The translations under genes and the position numbers were made by a program. From Mycolicibacterium llatzerense (GTDB lineage: Bacteria > Actinomycetota > Actinomycetes > Mycobacteriales > Mycobacteriaceae): a stretch of 64,000 nucleotides of DNA. Below, one piece after another: positions 9,991-20,048 of the stretch. The stretch spans positions 142,629-206,628 of the forward strand of contig NZ_JXST01000004.1 in the NCBI RefSeq assembly GCF_000878195.1, given 5' to 3'. The notes under the pieces were generated by a model. That model did not search any database. It saw only the letters and a list, made by a program, of their open reading frames with translations, and was not told the origin of the DNA. How positions within the stretch are numbered: the first letter of the stretch is position 1; each line of letters opens with the position of its first letter.

Positions 9991-10842
9991 GTGCAATTTT
10001 CAGTCCAGGGTTGGCTGACGGACCGGACGGTGTTGATCACCGGCGGTGGCAGCGGCATCGGTAAGGCCATCGCGCAGGGCGTCGTGGCCGCCGGCGGCAA
10101 CGCGCTCATCGTCGGCCGTACCGAGGCCACGTTGCAGTCCGCCGTCGACGAGATCTCCGCGGCCGGGGGACCGGGCGCCATCCGCTTCCAGACCGCCGAT
10201 GTCACCAACGAGGACGACGTCGCCGCCGCTGTCGCGACCGCAGCCGCGTGGAACGGCAAGCTCTCCGGTGCCGTGCACTGTGCCGGTGGCTCGCTGACCG
10301 TCGGGCCCGTCACGCACCTGGATTCGGAGATGTGGCGCCAGACCGTCGACCTGAACGTCAACGGCAGCATGTACGTCGTCAAGCACACCGCGCGGGAAAT
10401 GGTGCGCGGTGGCGGCGGCTCGTTCGTCGGCATCTCATCGATCGCGGCGAGCAACACCCACCGCTGGTTCGGGCCGTACGGCGTCACCAAGTCCGCGCTC
10501 GATCACCTGGTCCAGCTGGCGGCCGACGAACTCGGCGCCTCGTGGGTGCGCGCCAACAGCATCCGCCCCGGCCTGATCCGCACCGATCTGGTGGCGGCGA
10601 GCATCTTCGAATTCGAGCCGCTGCGGGAGGATTACCGGGAGTGCACGCCGCTGCCCCGCGCCGGCGAGGTGGAGGACGTCGCCAACCTGGCGCTGTTCCT
10701 GCTCAGCGACGCATCGCAGTGGATCACCGGCCAGCTGATCAACGTCGACGGCGGCCAGAAGCTGCGCCGCGGCCCCGACTTCTCGGCCATGATGGGGCCG
10801 ATGTTCGGCGCCGACGCCATGCGCGGGGTGTTCGCCGACTGA
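9991..10842 (+). CDS. SDR family oxidoreductase
   Basis: A short-chain dehydrogenase of 283 residues. The cofactor motif TVLITGGGSGIGKAIA is at about 11-26, GAVHCAGGS stands for the NNAG motif, and the active site is seen as ISSIAAS followed by YGVTKSA (Tyr and Lys, YxxxK). The C-terminal half has RPGLIRTDLV and QLINVDGGQ. GTG 9991 is chosen because an AGAGGAG sequence lies 7 bases upstream; the open frame runs on to 9568 but that part is antisense to the secreted-protein gene. Rv3485c is an SDR in the same general neighbourhood in M. tuberculosis. Substrate unknown. Confidence 0.9.
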   Translation: MQFSVQGWLTDRTVLITGGGSGIGKAIAQGVVAAGGNALIVGRTEATLQSAVDEISAAGGPGAIRFQTADVTNEDDVAAAVATAAAWNGKLSGAVHCAGGSLTVGPVTHLDSEMWRQTVDLNVNGSMYVVKHTAREMVRGGGGSFVGISSIAASNTHRWFGPYGVTKSALDHLVQLAADELGASWVRANSIRPGLIRTDLVAASIFEFEPLREDYRECTPLPRAGEVEDVANLALFLLSDASQWITGQLINVDGGQKLRRGPDFSAMMGPMFGADAMRGVFAD

Positions 10843-10925
10843 GGCTGTTCGTGGCGCTTGCGCAGAGGTTTGTGGTCAGTATTTTGGCGCCAAACCGAGG
10901 CGTTGCCGGCGCTTACGATCGATGA

Positions 10926-11735
10926 ATGACGCAGCCTCCATATCCGCCGCCCGGCTATCAAGGGCCTGGATACCAAGGGCATGGTGCTCCGCAGCAGTAC
11001 GGGCCGCCGGCTCCGCCGTGGCCGAATTCGGCGCAGCCCGGGGCCGGTAGTCAAGGGCCGCAACAGTATTGGCAAGCTCCGTATGGTCAGGCGCCGTACG
11101 GCCAGGCCCCGCAGAGTCAGTGGCCGCAGTACACACCACCACCGCCGAAGAGCGGCCGTCGCGCGCTCGGTGTAGTCGCTGCAATATTCGCCATACCGGT
11201 GGGCATCGCGGCGGTAGTCGGTATTACCTCGAGCGTTCGGGGCGAACCGCCTACTACCGCGAACACCGCGGACGATTTCAATGCCGCTTGTAAGAACGGT
11301 TCGGTGAGCAATGCCGCCGACTACCAAAAGCCCTACAAGATCGTCGCGTTCTACGAGTCGGTGGGCAGCATCAGTAAGTGGACAGCGGTGTCGATGGTGG
11401 GCGCCGACGGAGGGTATTCCGGGGCCAATTCGCCGCCTTCGTCGATCAATGTCGTCGCGTGCCTGTCGCGGCTGTCTGCCACCGAGAAGAAAGAGGGCAC
11501 CTGTGAATATGAGAGCCGGGGCGACACGGACCGCGTGACTCGTTACTCGGTCGACTACGACGTGGAGATACGCGAGGCCAAAACCGGCAAGCGAATCAAG
11601 AGTCTCGGTTCGGTGAAAGGCCTCTTGGACCATTGCCCGATCATGGCCACGTACCGCAGCTCAAGTCCCAAAATCTACGGTGCCCCTGACAAAGACCAGT
11701 TGAATGCGATGCTGAAGGAATTCGCCGCCGGGTAG
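10926..11735 (+). CDS. proline/glutamine-rich single-pass membrane protein
   Basis: The first 75 residues are low complexity with repeats of PPGYQGPGYQG and QAPYGQAP. One membrane helix follows (about 81-103, LGVVAAIFAIPVGIAAVVG), then an extracytoplasmic domain of about 165 residues with four cysteines (NAACKNG, VVACLSR, GTCEYES, DHCPIM). This N-in, C-out layout is common among mycobacterial surface proteins of unknown function. ATG 10926 is used. Its 3' end is 11 bases from the convergent response-regulator gene. Confidence 0.8.
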   Translation: MTQPPYPPPGYQGPGYQGHGAPQQYGPPAPPWPNSAQPGAGSQGPQQYWQAPYGQAPYGQAPQSQWPQYTPPPPKSGRRALGVVAAIFAIPVGIAAVVGITSSVRGEPPTTANTADDFNAACKNGSVSNAADYQKPYKIVAFYESVGSISKWTAVSMVGADGGYSGANSPPSSINVVACLSRLSATEKKEGTCEYESRGDTDRVTRYSVDYDVEIREAKTGKRIKSLGSVKGLLDHCPIMATYRSSSPKIYGAPDKDQLNAMLKEFAAG

Positions 11736-11746
11736 GTGAGTAGCCG

Positions 11747-12424
11747 CTATTTGGGCGCGACCACGCCGTGGTCGTAGGCGTAGACGATCGCGGCCGCGCG
11801 GTCCCGCAGGTCCAGCTTGGTGAAGATGCGCCCGATGTGGCTCTTCACCGTCACCTCCGAGATGACCAGCCGGCCGGCGATCTCGGCGTTGGTCGCGCCC
11901 GATCCGATGAGCTCGAGCACGTCGAGTTCGCGGGCGGTCAGCCGGTCGGCGACATCGTCGGACGGTACGCCGGGGGCGCGCCGGTAGCCGTTCAGCACGC
12001 GGGCGGTCACGGCGGGATCCAGGTACGCCTCGCCGCGGGCGACGGCGTGCACGGCCCGGATCAGTTCCTCGGCCGGTGAGTCCTTGAGGACGAAGCCCGA
12101 CGCCCCGGCGCGCAGTGCCGCGGACAACAGGTCGTCGTCGTCGAAAGTGGTGAGCGCCAAGGCCGGTGGGCCGCCGCCGGTGCGCAGGGCCCGGATGGCG
12201 TCGACGCCGCTGACGCGTTTCATCCGCAGGTCCATCACGACGACGTCAGGGCGGCACCGGAGCACTTCGCGGGGTACCTCGTCGCCGTCGGCGCATTCGC
12301 CGACGATGGTGAAGCCGTCCTTGCGCCGCAGGATCCGGCGCAGGCCTGAGCGGACGAGTTCCTGATCGTCGACCAGCAGTACGTCGACGGTTGAACCATC
12401 TTTCGGGATTGCGCCGTCAGTCAT
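11747..12424 (-). CDS. NarL/LuxR family response regulator
   Basis: The receiver domain (about 10-125) shows the acidic pair in VLLVDDQELVRSG, the phospho-acceptor Asp in DVVVMDLRMKRVSG and the Lys of GFVLKDSPAEE. The C-terminal LuxR-type HTH reads LTARELDVLELIGSGATNAE then SEVTVKSHIGRIFTKL. The 225 residues are a normal size. The gene overlaps the upstream histidine kinase gene by 8 bases, so the pair is one operon. It is divergent from a large MmpL transporter gene, the most likely target. Confidence 0.94.
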   Translation of the reverse strand: MTDGAIPKDGSTVDVLLVDDQELVRSGLRRILRRKDGFTIVGECADGDEVPREVLRCRPDVVVMDLRMKRVSGVDAIRALRTGGGPPALALTTFDDDDLLSAALRAGASGFVLKDSPAEELIRAVHAVARGEAYLDPAVTARVLNGYRRAPGVPSDDVADRLTARELDVLELIGSGATNAEIAGRLVISEVTVKSHIGRIFTKLDLRDRAAAIVYAYDHGVVAPK

Positions 12425-13640
12425 TCTGGGTCTCGTTGCGTGACATCCGGATTCGGTGCATGGCGCAGTGCTGGGTTGCCGTCGGGGTGACGGGCACGCG
12501 AGCCTGGACCGTCCACCCGTCCGGTCCGGGACCGGCTTGGAAATCGCCGTCGAGCAACGCGATGCGCTGGCGCATGCCCGGCAGTCCCGCGCCGGCCGGC
12601 CCGCTGGTCACCGGGCGCCGCAACTCGTTGTTGACCGACAGGATGGCCGTTCCCTTCTCCACATACAGTCGCAGCCTTGCCGCGGATGCCGGGGCGTGCT
12701 TCGCGACGTTCGCCAACGATTCCTGGGCCACCCGGTACAGCGCCAGGCCGATCCCCGCGGTGACCGACGCCGGGTCGACCTCGATGCTCGACTCCACATC
12801 TAATCCCGCGTCGGCGAAACTCGTCACCAGGTCGGGTATGTCGGACAACCCGGGCTCGGGAGTCAGCCGCAGCGGAGCCGCGTCGCGCGCGCCGAGCAGG
12901 CCGACGGTCTGCCGGATGTCCGACATGGCCTGCCGGCCGAGACGCTCGGCGTCCAGCAAGCCGTCGACCGCCTCGTCGACGTCGTTGTCCTCCTGCAGCG
13001 CCCGCCGGGCGCCCGTCAGATGCAGCATCGTCACCGACAGCGAGTGGGCGATCACGTCGTGTATCTCGCGGGCGATCCGCCGTCGTTCATCGGCGGTCGC
13101 CTGTTCGGTGAGGGCGGCCTGGCGTGCGCGCTCCTCGATGACAAGACGCTGCTGCAACTGCAGGATGCGGCCGATCATCGCGGCGATGGCCAGGAAGAAC
13201 AGTAGGTACGGCACATAGGTGGTGAGATGACCGGCCCGGGCGGCACCGACCAGGAGCACGGCGCTTCCTGCGGCGGCCAGCAGTCCGTGCCGCACCGAAC
13301 CCAGCGCGAACACCTCACCGAGCATGAACATCAGCAGGAACGGCGCCGCGTCGAGGAAGACCGACGGCCAGCACAGCAGCAGCAGGGCCACGCCCGTCAG
13401 CACGGAGGCCGCGGTGGCCAACGTTGCCGGCTTGTGGCCGAACACGATGAACGCGACGATCGGCGCGAACACCAGCGAGATGGCGACGACCAACAGCCAC
13501 GGCTGAGTGAAATCCCGTTGCATCGCGGCAGTGCCGGCAACCAGCAGCGACCCGCTGTACATGACGACCGGGACGGTGAACGGGAACTGGTAGGACATCA
13601 GGCCGCGTCGTCGCAGGGCGAAGTCGCGGATCCAGGCCAT
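12417..13640 (-). CDS. sensor histidine kinase (HisKA_3 type)
   Basis: The N-terminal half has about five hydrophobic segments and little extracytoplasmic sequence, a layout of membrane-sensing kinases. The dimerisation and phosphorylation motif REIHDVIAHSLSVTMLHL carries the phospho-accepting His. The ATPase region has YRVAQESLANVAKHA (N box) and GAGLPGMRQRI (G box). I start at ATG 13640 (MAWIRDF); an in-frame ATG at 13679 would add 13 residues. Its probable partner is the overlapping downstream response regulator. Confidence 0.93.
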   Translation of the reverse strand: MAWIRDFALRRRGLMSYQFPFTVPVVMYSGSLLVAGTAAMQRDFTQPWLLVVAISLVFAPIVAFIVFGHKPATLATAASVLTGVALLLLCWPSVFLDAAPFLLMFMLGEVFALGSVRHGLLAAAGSAVLLVGAARAGHLTTYVPYLLFFLAIAAMIGRILQLQQRLVIEERARQAALTEQATADERRRIAREIHDVIAHSLSVTMLHLTGARRALQEDNDVDEAVDGLLDAERLGRQAMSDIRQTVGLLGARDAAPLRLTPEPGLSDIPDLVTSFADAGLDVESSIEVDPASVTAGIGLALYRVAQESLANVAKHAPASAARLRLYVEKGTAILSVNNELRRPVTSGPAGAGLPGMRQRIALLDGDFQAGPGPDGWTVQARVPVTPTATQHCAMHRIRMSRNETQND

Positions 13641-13697
13641 ACCGCCAGCGTAGAGCCGGTGCCGGGATTTACACATCATTCGCGGGGCGGCCCGGTT

Positions 13698-13715
13698 CTC
13701 CTACCACGGTAGGAG
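13698..13715. promoter_or_regulatory. 18-bp palindrome between kinase and MmpL genes
   Basis: CTCCTACC-AC-GGTAGGAG has perfect 8-base arms. It sits in the 135-base gap between the divergent histidine kinase and MmpL genes. A palindrome there is a good candidate binding site for the NarL-type regulator encoded next door. Confidence 0.6.
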
Positions 13716-13775
13716 GCCCGGTCTCGTCTGCAGCACGACGCTTCCGGACCCCGGTCGCTCGTAGTTTCAGATCCC

Positions 13776-16682
13776 ATGTGGGACGCCATCGCAAGATTCT
13801 GTAGCCGCTTCGCGGTCCTGATCATCGGATTGTGGGTGCTGGCCGCGGCGGCGGGCAATCTCCTTGTGCCGCAGGTGGAAACCACCGCGCACAACCACGC
13901 GCGTGGCTTCCTGCCCGCCGATGCCCCGGTGAACCTCGCCGGTGTCCAGATGGACCAGCAGTTCCACGACGGATCGGGCGGCAACCTCAATTATCTGGTG
14001 CTGGAAGGCGATCACCCGCTGGGCACGCCGGAGCGGGCCTACTATGACCGCCTGCTGAGCACGCTGCGCGCGGATACCGCGGATGTGGATTCGGTGATGG
14101 ACCTGTGGTCCGACCCGGTGACGGCATCCGGCGCACAGAGCACCGACGGCAAGGCCGTCTACACGATGCTGCGGATTCGCGGCGAACTCGGTGCAGCCAA
14201 GGCGAATGCCGCGCTGGATGCGGTGCGGCGGATCGTCGCGGCCGCGCCCGCACCGCCGGGCCTGCACGCCTACGTCACCGGTCCCGGCGCCACCATCGCC
14301 GATGAGCTGAGTGCCATCGACAAGCAGATGCTGATGATCACCGGGGTGACCGTGGTGCTGATCGCCGTGCTGCTGTTCGTCGTGTACCGGTCGGTGGTCA
14401 CGGCGGCGATCCCGCTGCTGACCGTCGGCCTGGGGCTCGGGGTGGCGCGGGGATTCGTCGCGTTCCTGGGGGAGCGGGACCTGATCGAGGTGTCGATCTT
14501 CTCGGTGTCGTTGTTGGCCGCGATGGTGCTCGGCGCGGCAACCGATTACGGCATCTTCCTGCTGGGGCGCTACCACGAACAGCGGCGAGCCGGTGTCGAC
14601 CACGAGGACGCGCTGGTCATCGCGAACCACAGCGTGGCGCCGGTGATCGCGGCATCCGGTCTGACCATCGCGGCGGCGTTGTCCTGTCTGCTGTTCGCTC
14701 AGGTCGGCATGCTCCGCAGCGCCGGATTACCCTGTGCGATCGGCATTCTCACCGGGATGTTCGCATCGCTCACCTTGTTGCCGGCGTTCATCGGGCTGGC
14801 CGGCCGGCATGGCCTGGCACAGCCGCGAGCGCGCGCCGCCGCCAAGGTGCCCGGGCGGAGCTGGCGCCGGGTCGGGACCGTCGTCGCGCGGTGGCCGGGG
14901 CCGGTGCTGGTGGCCTCGGCGCTGGTTCTGGTGGTGTGCGCCATCCCGGTGGCCGGCGTGCGCCTGGGCTTCGATGAGCTTGCCGCGCAACCGGATACCA
15001 CGCATGCCAACCGCGGGTATCAGGCCATGGATCGGCACTTCCCGCCCAACCGGCTGTTGCCCGAGATCGTGTCCATCGAGACCGATCACGATCTGCGCAA
15101 CCCGGCGGGCGTCATCGCCGTCGAACGGATGACCCGAAAGATCATGGAGATTCCCGGTATTCGTATGGTGCAGTCGGCGTCGCGGCCGTCGGGCTCGCTG
15201 CCCGAGCAGGCCGCGCTGACCGATCAGGCCGGCACCATCGCCGACCAGCTCGATGACGGGGTGGCCCAGCTGAGCAAGCGGCTCGGTTCCGTCAATCAGC
15301 TGTCCGCGACGCTGGACCAGTTCTCTTCGGCGATAACGCAATTGCAGAACGGGCTCGGCGGCAGCGTCCGCGGGCTCGGGCAGCTCGGCTCCGGAATCGA
15401 GGCGATGCACGGCGGCATGCAGCAGTTGCGGGACAACGTCACCTCGGTGTCGCAGTACCTGGATCCGTTGCGCGGCTTCACCAATGCCAACCCGAATTGC
15501 GCGGGCGACGCCATCTGCTCACTGGTACTCAGGGTCGTCGAGCCGATGGATTCCGTGGTGGCGGCCACCGGCACGCTGACCGACAGCACGGTGGGTTTCG
15601 GCGCGGGCACCACAGAGATGGCGCGGTCACTGACCGGTGCGCAGGCGTCGGTGCGTTCGATGCGGGCTGCCGTCGACCAACTCGGTGCGGTGACAACGCA
15701 ATTGACCAAGACCGTCGGCGAGACCCGCGGCATGTTCACCGGGCTGACCGACTATCTGCGCGGGGTGCGGGCGGATTTCCAGGACAGTGGCGCGGGTGGC
15801 TTCTATCTGCCGCAACGCGCGTGGCAGGACCCGCGCTTCCAGCGCGCGGCCGGTTTGTACTTCGCGCCCGACGGCCGGTCGACGCGGCTGCTGGTCTACG
15901 GCGACGGCAAGGTGTTCGGCACCGACGGGGCGCTACGGTCACCCGAGATTCTGGCTGCCGTGCGGGAGTCGACGAAAGAGGGCACGCTGGTCCGAAATAC
16001 GGTGTATGTCACTGGCTTTGGCACCGGCACCGCAGAGCTTCGTGGCTATGTGTCCGATGACTTCCTGCTGCTCGCCGGGGTAGCGCTGGCGCTGGTTTTC
16101 CTGATCATCCTCGTCATGCTGCGTAGTCCGGTCGCGGCCGCGGTGGTGATCGGCACCGTCGTGGTGTCGTACGCGTCGGCGCTCGGGGTGAGTGCCTTCA
16201 TCTGGCAGGACCTGTTGGGCAAGGACCTGCACTGGGCGGTGCCGTCGATCGCGTTGATCGCGTTGGTGGCCGTCGGCGCGGACTACAACCTGCTGCTGAC
16301 CATGCGGCTGCGCGAGGAGGTGACCCGGCCGGACGCGGGCTTGAAGACCGGCATGATCCGGACGTTCGGCGGCACCGGCGGCGTGGTCACCACCGCCGGA
16401 ATTGTCTTCGGCATCACCATGTTTGCGATGCTCTCCAGCGACGTGCTGAGCATCGAACAGGTCGGCACCACCATCGGCGTCGGCCTGCTGATCGACACCC
16501 TGATCGTGCGGACCTTCGTGGTGCCGGGCATCGCCGGGCTGCTCGGCCGGTGGTTCTGGTGGTCGCCGGTGCCGTTGGTGCGCGGCGTGCTGGCCCGGAC
16601 CTTCACGCGTGGGGAACGGACGCCGCGCCGTCCCGCCGGGCGTCGGGTGTTCCGGGCTGAACCCGCCGTGAATCTGAGCTAG
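13776..16682 (+). CDS. MMPL/RND family transporter
   Basis: A large inner-membrane transporter of 968 residues. Transmembrane helix 1 is at about 15-35, and two blocks of five to six helices follow at about 185-400 and 760-930. The proton-relay Asp-Tyr pairs are seen as [18 protein letters not shown] and [16 protein letters not shown]. The second extracytoplasmic loop (about 480-690) contains a long coiled-coil rich in Gln, Leu and Gly ([19 protein letters not shown]), as in mycobacterial MmpL proteins that export lipids or siderophores. Its cargo cannot be told. It is divergent from a two-component system, which probably controls it. Confidence 0.93.
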   Translation: MWDAIARFCSRFAVLIIGLWVLAAAAGNLLVPQVETTAHNHARGFLPADAPVNLAGVQMDQQFHDGSGGNLNYLVLEGDHPLGTPERAYYDRLLSTLRADTADVDSVMDLWSDPVTASGAQSTDGKAVYTMLRIRGELGAAKANAALDAVRRIVAAAPAPPGLHAYVTGPGATIADELSAIDKQMLMITGVTVVLIAVLLFVVYRSVVTAAIPLLTVGLGLGVARGFVAFLGERDLIEVSIFSVSLLAAMVLGAATDYGIFLLGRYHEQRRAGVDHEDALVIANHSVAPVIAASGLTIAAALSCLLFAQVGMLRSAGLPCAIGILTGMFASLTLLPAFIGLAGRHGLAQPRARAAAKVPGRSWRRVGTVVARWPGPVLVASALVLVVCAIPVAGVRLGFDELAAQPDTTHANRGYQAMDRHFPPNRLLPEIVSIETDHDLRNPAGVIAVERMTRKIMEIPGIRMVQSASRPSGSLPEQAALTDQAGTIADQLDDGVAQLSKRLGSVNQLSATLDQFSSAITQLQNGLGGSVRGLGQLGSGIEAMHGGMQQLRDNVTSVSQYLDPLRGFTNANPNCAGDAICSLVLRVVEPMDSVVAATGTLTDSTVGFGAGTTEMARSLTGAQASVRSMRAAVDQLGAVTTQLTKTVGETRGMFTGLTDYLRGVRADFQDSGAGGFYLPQRAWQDPRFQRAAGLYFAPDGRSTRLLVYGDGKVFGTDGALRSPEILAAVRESTKEGTLVRNTVYVTGFGTGTAELRGYVSDDFLLLAGVALALVFLIILVMLRSPVAAAVVIGTVVVSYASALGVSAFIWQDLLGKDLHWAVPSIALIALVAVGADYNLLLTMRLREEVTRPDAGLKTGMIRTFGGTGGVVTTAGIVFGITMFAMLSSDVLSIEQVGTTIGVGLLIDTLIVRTFVVPGIAGLLGRWFWWSPVPLVRGVLARTFTRGERTPRRPAGRRVFRAEPAVNLS

Positions 16683-17332
16683 CTCAATGCCACCGTCAGT
16701 TCGGCACCGGTGGCCGCGATGACGTCGTCGACGGTGACGCCGGGGGCGGTCTCGCGCAGGATCAGGGTGCCGTCCCCGGGCACGTCGATGACGGCCAGGT
16801 TGGTGATGATCCGATCGACCACACCCTGACCGGTCAGCGGCAGCGTGCACGCCTCGACGATCTTCGGGTTGCCGGCCTTGTCGGTGTGCTCCATCAGCAC
16901 GATGACGCGCGACGCGCCGTGCACCAGGTCCATGGCGCCACCCATGCCCTTGACCATCTTGCCCGGCACCATCCAGTTGGCCAGGTCGCCGTTGCGTGCC
17001 ACCTCCATGCCGCCCAGCACCGCGGTGTCGATGTGGCCACCGCGGATCATCCCGAACGACAGCGACGAATCGAAGTACGCCGCACCGGGATTCACCGTCA
17101 CGGTCTCCTTCCCGGCGTTGATGAGGTCGGGGTCGACGGCGTCGTCGGTGGGGTAGGGGCCGGTGCCCAGGATGCCGTTCTCCGAGTGCAGCGTGACGTG
17201 CACGTCGCCGGTCAGGAAGCCGGGGATCAGGGTGGGCAGGCCGATGCCGAGGTTGACGTACTCGCCGTCGATCATGTCGGCGGCGGCACGGGCGGCCATC
17301 TGGTCACGATTCCAACCGGCTGGTGCGGTCAC
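16679..17332 (-). CDS. scoB: 3-oxoacid CoA-transferase subunit B
   Basis: The beta subunit of a heteromeric CoA-transferase (succinyl-CoA:3-ketoacid or 3-oxoadipate type). The catalytic Glu is in [26 protein letters not shown] at the N-terminus and [20 protein letters not shown] are also diagnostic. The 217 residues are normal. GTG 17332 overlaps the scoA stop (GTGA). The frame stays open upstream through scoA, but that is a shadow of scoA. Its stop at 16679 overlaps the MmpL stop on the other strand by 4 bases. Confidence 0.93.
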   Translation of the reverse strand: MTAPAGWNRDQMAARAAADMIDGEYVNLGIGLPTLIPGFLTGDVHVTLHSENGILGTGPYPTDDAVDPDLINAGKETVTVNPGAAYFDSSLSFGMIRGGHIDTAVLGGMEVARNGDLANWMVPGKMVKGMGGAMDLVHGASRVIVLMEHTDKAGNPKIVEACTLPLTGQGVVDRIITNLAVIDVPGDGTLILRETAPGVTVDDVIAATGAELTVALS

Positions 17333-18090
17333 TTTGCGGCTCCCTCGCTGATGGTGCGCTTCTCGATCTGCTTGTCCTGCGGGCCGGTGTGCACGATGCG
17401 CTGCACGAACACGCCGGCGAGGTGGACATCGTCGGGGTCGATCTCGCCGGGCTGCACCAGCTCCTCGACCTGGACGATGGTGATCCGCCCGGCCATCGCG
17501 GCCAACGGGTTGAAGTTGCGGGCGGTCTTGTTGAAGACCAGGTTGCCTGCGGTGTCGGCACGCAGTGCGTGCACCAGGGCGAAGTCGGCGTTGATCGACT
17601 CCTCCAGCACGTACCGCTTGCCGCCGAATTCGCGAATCTCCTTGGGTGGCGAGGCCACCGCGATCGAACCGTCGGCCGCGTACCGCCACGGCAGACCGCC
17701 GTCGGAGACGGGCGTGCCGACGCCGGCCGGGGTGTAGAAAGCCGGGATGCCGGCGCCGCCGGCGCGCATCCGCTCGGCCAGCGTGCCCTGTGGGGTGAGT
17801 TCCACCTCCAGTTCGCCGGACAGGTACTGGCGGGCGAACTCCTTGTTCTCGCCGACGTACGACGCGGTGACCCGGCGGACCTTGCCGAGGCCGAGCAGCA
17901 CACCGAGGCCGACACCGTCGACACCGCAGTTGTTCGAGAACACCTCGAGGTCGGTGGCACTCGACGCTGCGATGGCATCGATGAGTTGGTCGGGGATTCC
18001 GCACAAGCCGAATCCACCGACGGCCAGCGTGGCGCCGTCACCGATGTCGGCGACCGCTGCGGCGGCCGAGGCGTACACCTTCGAGGTCAT
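17329..18090 (-). CDS. scoA: 3-oxoacid CoA-transferase subunit A
   Basis: The alpha subunit of the CoA-transferase, with the glycine-rich [19 protein letters not shown] near residue 20 and [17 protein letters not shown]. It pairs with ScoB to move CoA between acyl groups in ketone-body or aromatic-acid breakdown. I start at ATG 18090 (MTSKVYASA), the usual family start; an ATG six residues upstream is also in frame. It is divergent from an IclR regulator with two palindromic sites between them, so IclR control is likely. Confidence 0.93.
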   Translation of the reverse strand: MTSKVYASAAAAVADIGDGATLAVGGFGLCGIPDQLIDAIAASSATDLEVFSNNCGVDGVGLGVLLGLGKVRRVTASYVGENKEFARQYLSGELEVELTPQGTLAERMRAGGAGIPAFYTPAGVGTPVSDGGLPWRYAADGSIAVASPPKEIREFGGKRYVLEESINADFALVHALRADTAGNLVFNKTARNFNPLAAMAGRITIVQVEELVQPGEIDPDDVHLAGVFVQRIVHTGPQDKQIEKRTISEGAAK

Positions 18091-18114
18091 GGCACTCCAT
18101 CCAGTCAAACGCGC

Positions 18115-18131
18115 CGTTCATTCAGTAAACG
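18115..18131. promoter_or_regulatory. IclR-type operator, scoA-proximal copy
   Basis: CGTTCATTCAGTAAACG is an imperfect palindrome 25 bases upstream of scoA. Its left half is identical to the site at 18225. Confidence 0.6.
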
Positions 18132-18224
18132 CGGGACCCACTTTTCACTCCAGGCCGCTGACATGGCAAGTCTCTGCTCGAAGCAGGTCAAAAGTGTTCA
18201 CAGGATGAGCAGTGATGCCATGGG

Positions 18225-18241
18225 CGTTCATTCAATGAACG
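18225..18241. promoter_or_regulatory. IclR-type operator, iclR-proximal copy
   Basis: CGTTCATT-C-AATGAACG has perfect 8-base arms. It overlaps the earliest possible start (ATG 18235) of the iclR gene, which argues for the later start at 18256 and for autoregulation. The 110-base distance to the scoA-proximal copy fits looping or separate control of two divergent promoters. Confidence 0.65.
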
Positions 18242-18255
18242 CCTACCATGTGGTG

Positions 18256-19011
18256 ATGACCGGTCCGAATGTCGTCGCCCGCGTGGGGGCGATGCTGCGG
18301 GCGGTGGCGACGGCCGAACCCGACGGCGCCTCCACCACCGAACTCGGCAAGTTGGCGGGTCTGGCCCGGCCCACGGCGCACCGGCTGCTGACCGCACTCG
18401 CCGACGAACATCTGGTCAGCCGGGATCAGAAGACCGGGCGCTGGTCGCTGGGCCCCGAGCTGTACCTGCTCGGCGTCGGTGCGGCCCAACACCACGACGT
18501 CACCGATCAGGCGCGGGCGGTGGTGACCCGGCTGGCCCGCGAGACGGGCGAGAGCGCGTTCTTCTCCGCCCGCCGCGGCGATCAGACCGTCTGCGTGCTC
18601 AGTGAGGAGGGCAGCTTCCCGCTGCGCTCGCACGTGTTGCAGGTCGGTATCCGGTTTCCGCTCGGCGTGGCCAGCGCAGGCCTGGCCATCCTCAGCCATC
18701 TGCCTGCCGCGGACGTCGACGACTACTTCTCCCGCGAGCAGCCCGAAACCAGTTGGGGGCCTGCGCATTCCGAAGCGGCCATCCGCAAGCGCATCGAGCA
18801 GACGAGGCGCGCGGGCTATGCGGTCAATCCCGCGTTGCTGGTCGAAGGCAGTTGGGGGATGGCGGCCGCGGTGTTCGACCGGCGTGGCCTACCCGGGTGG
18901 GCGTTGAGCCTCACCGGCGTCGAAACCCGGTTCCGGGCCGGCCGCCGACGCGAACTGGGACGGTTGCTGCTCGAGCAGGCCCACGAGTTGTCGGGCCGGC
19001 TGCAGGGGTGA
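18256..19011 (+). CDS. IclR family transcriptional regulator
   Basis: An N-terminal winged HTH (ASTTELGKLAGLARPTAHRL) is followed by the IclR effector domain (DQTVCVLSEEGSFPL, IRFPLGVASAGLAILS, GYAVNPALLVEGSWGMAAAV). The 251 residues are typical. It is divergent from scoAB with paired operators between them, so it probably represses or activates scoAB and itself in response to the pathway's acid. ATG 18256 is preferred because an earlier in-frame ATG at 18235 lies in the operator. Confidence 0.92.
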   Translation: MTGPNVVARVGAMLRAVATAEPDGASTTELGKLAGLARPTAHRLLTALADEHLVSRDQKTGRWSLGPELYLLGVGAAQHHDVTDQARAVVTRLARETGESAFFSARRGDQTVCVLSEEGSFPLRSHVLQVGIRFPLGVASAGLAILSHLPAADVDDYFSREQPETSWGPAHSEAAIRKRIEQTRRAGYAVNPALLVEGSWGMAAAVFDRRGLPGWALSLTGVETRFRAGRRRELGRLLLEQAHELSGRLQG

Positions 19012-19053
19012 CCCCGCGTCGCCGTGCGGGTGGCGGTAGGAGATCGTGGACTG

Positions 19054-19956
19054 GTGACCACTCAGCGCGCGCGTATCGACTTCCCGTCCCGCATCGGTGT
19101 CTGGTGGGCCAGCGACAGCTGGGCCATGCCCGACGCGCAGGCCGTGGCCCGCGACATCGAAGCCATGGGCTATGGATCGCTGTTCCTGCCCGAGACCGTC
19201 GGCAAGGAGTGCCTCACCGAGTCGGCCGCGTTCTTGGCGGCGACGCAGCGACTGGTGGTCGGCACGGGCATCGCCAACATTCACGTGCGCCTTCCGTCGG
19301 CCGCCGAAGCCGGTGCTCGCACACTGACCGCGCTGTACCCAGGACGATTCGTGCTGGGCCTCGGTGTCAGTCACGGCCCGCTGGTGGAGCGCGGGATGGG
19401 CGGCACCTACGAAAAGCCGCTCGCCACCATGCGGAGCTACCTGGAGCGCATGGCCGCCGTGCCGGAGGCCATCGAACCTGGGGTCGGCCGACCGCCTCGA
19501 CTGCTCGCGGCGTTGGGTCCCAAGATGATCGAGTTGTCGGGCAGTCACGCCGACGGCGCGCATCCGTATCTGGTGTTGCCGGCCGCGACGCAGACGACGC
19601 GGGACATCCTCGGGCCGGACAAGTGGATCGTCTCCGAGCAGGCCGTGGTCGTCGGCGGTGATGACGCTGAACAGCTGCGCCGCGCCCACGATCATCTGAA
19701 CGTCTACAGCGGCCTGCCCAACTACCGGAACTCTTGGCTGCGCCAGGGCTTCGACGAGAGCGACTTGGTGCGCGGCGGTTCCGACCGGCTGGCGCGTGCG
19801 GTCGTCGGCATGGGCAGCGTCGACAACGCCGCGGCCAAGGTGCAGGCGCATCTGGAGGCAGGTGCCGACCACGTGGTCGTGCAGGTACTCGGCGAGCACC
19901 CGACGGCCGACCCGCGGCCAGGCCTGCGGGAGTTGGCCGCAGTCCTGGGGCTGTAA
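19054..19956 (+). CDS. luciferase-like (LLM class) F420-type oxidoreductase
   Basis: A TIM-barrel oxidoreductase of 300 residues. Family marks are RIGVWWASDSWAMPDAQAVA, MGYGSLFLPE, VVGTGIANIHVR, LYPGRFVLGLGVSH and the late ILGPDKWIVSEQAVV. In mycobacteria most such proteins use F420 rather than FMN, though this cannot be proved here. GTG 19054 follows a GGTAGGAG ribosome site at 19036-19043. It is co-directional with iclR, but no shared pathway is visible. Confidence 0.85.
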   Translation: MTTQRARIDFPSRIGVWWASDSWAMPDAQAVARDIEAMGYGSLFLPETVGKECLTESAAFLAATQRLVVGTGIANIHVRLPSAAEAGARTLTALYPGRFVLGLGVSHGPLVERGMGGTYEKPLATMRSYLERMAAVPEAIEPGVGRPPRLLAALGPKMIELSGSHADGAHPYLVLPAATQTTRDILGPDKWIVSEQAVVVGGDDAEQLRRAHDHLNVYSGLPNYRNSWLRQGFDESDLVRGGSDRLARAVVGMGSVDNAAAKVQAHLEAGADHVVVQVLGEHPTADPRPGLRELAAVLGL

Positions 19957-20048
19957 CCCGCGCGCGCCGGCTTGCGGTTGAGTGTGCGTCTACGCAGCGA
20001 TGCACTCGGGCGTTTTCGGCGTCAGCGCACGATCAACGCGCACAAGGC

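Noticed and set aside
16679..18004. One long 441-codon frame that would fuse ScoB to an upstream region
   Set aside because: The upstream two thirds lie antisense-in-frame under scoA, and the family protein begins at GTG 17332 with a GTGA overlap; it is a shadow extension.
17323..18255. Long extension of the IclR frame upstream
   Set aside because: It runs antisense through scoA and through both operators; IclR similarity begins only at about 18256.
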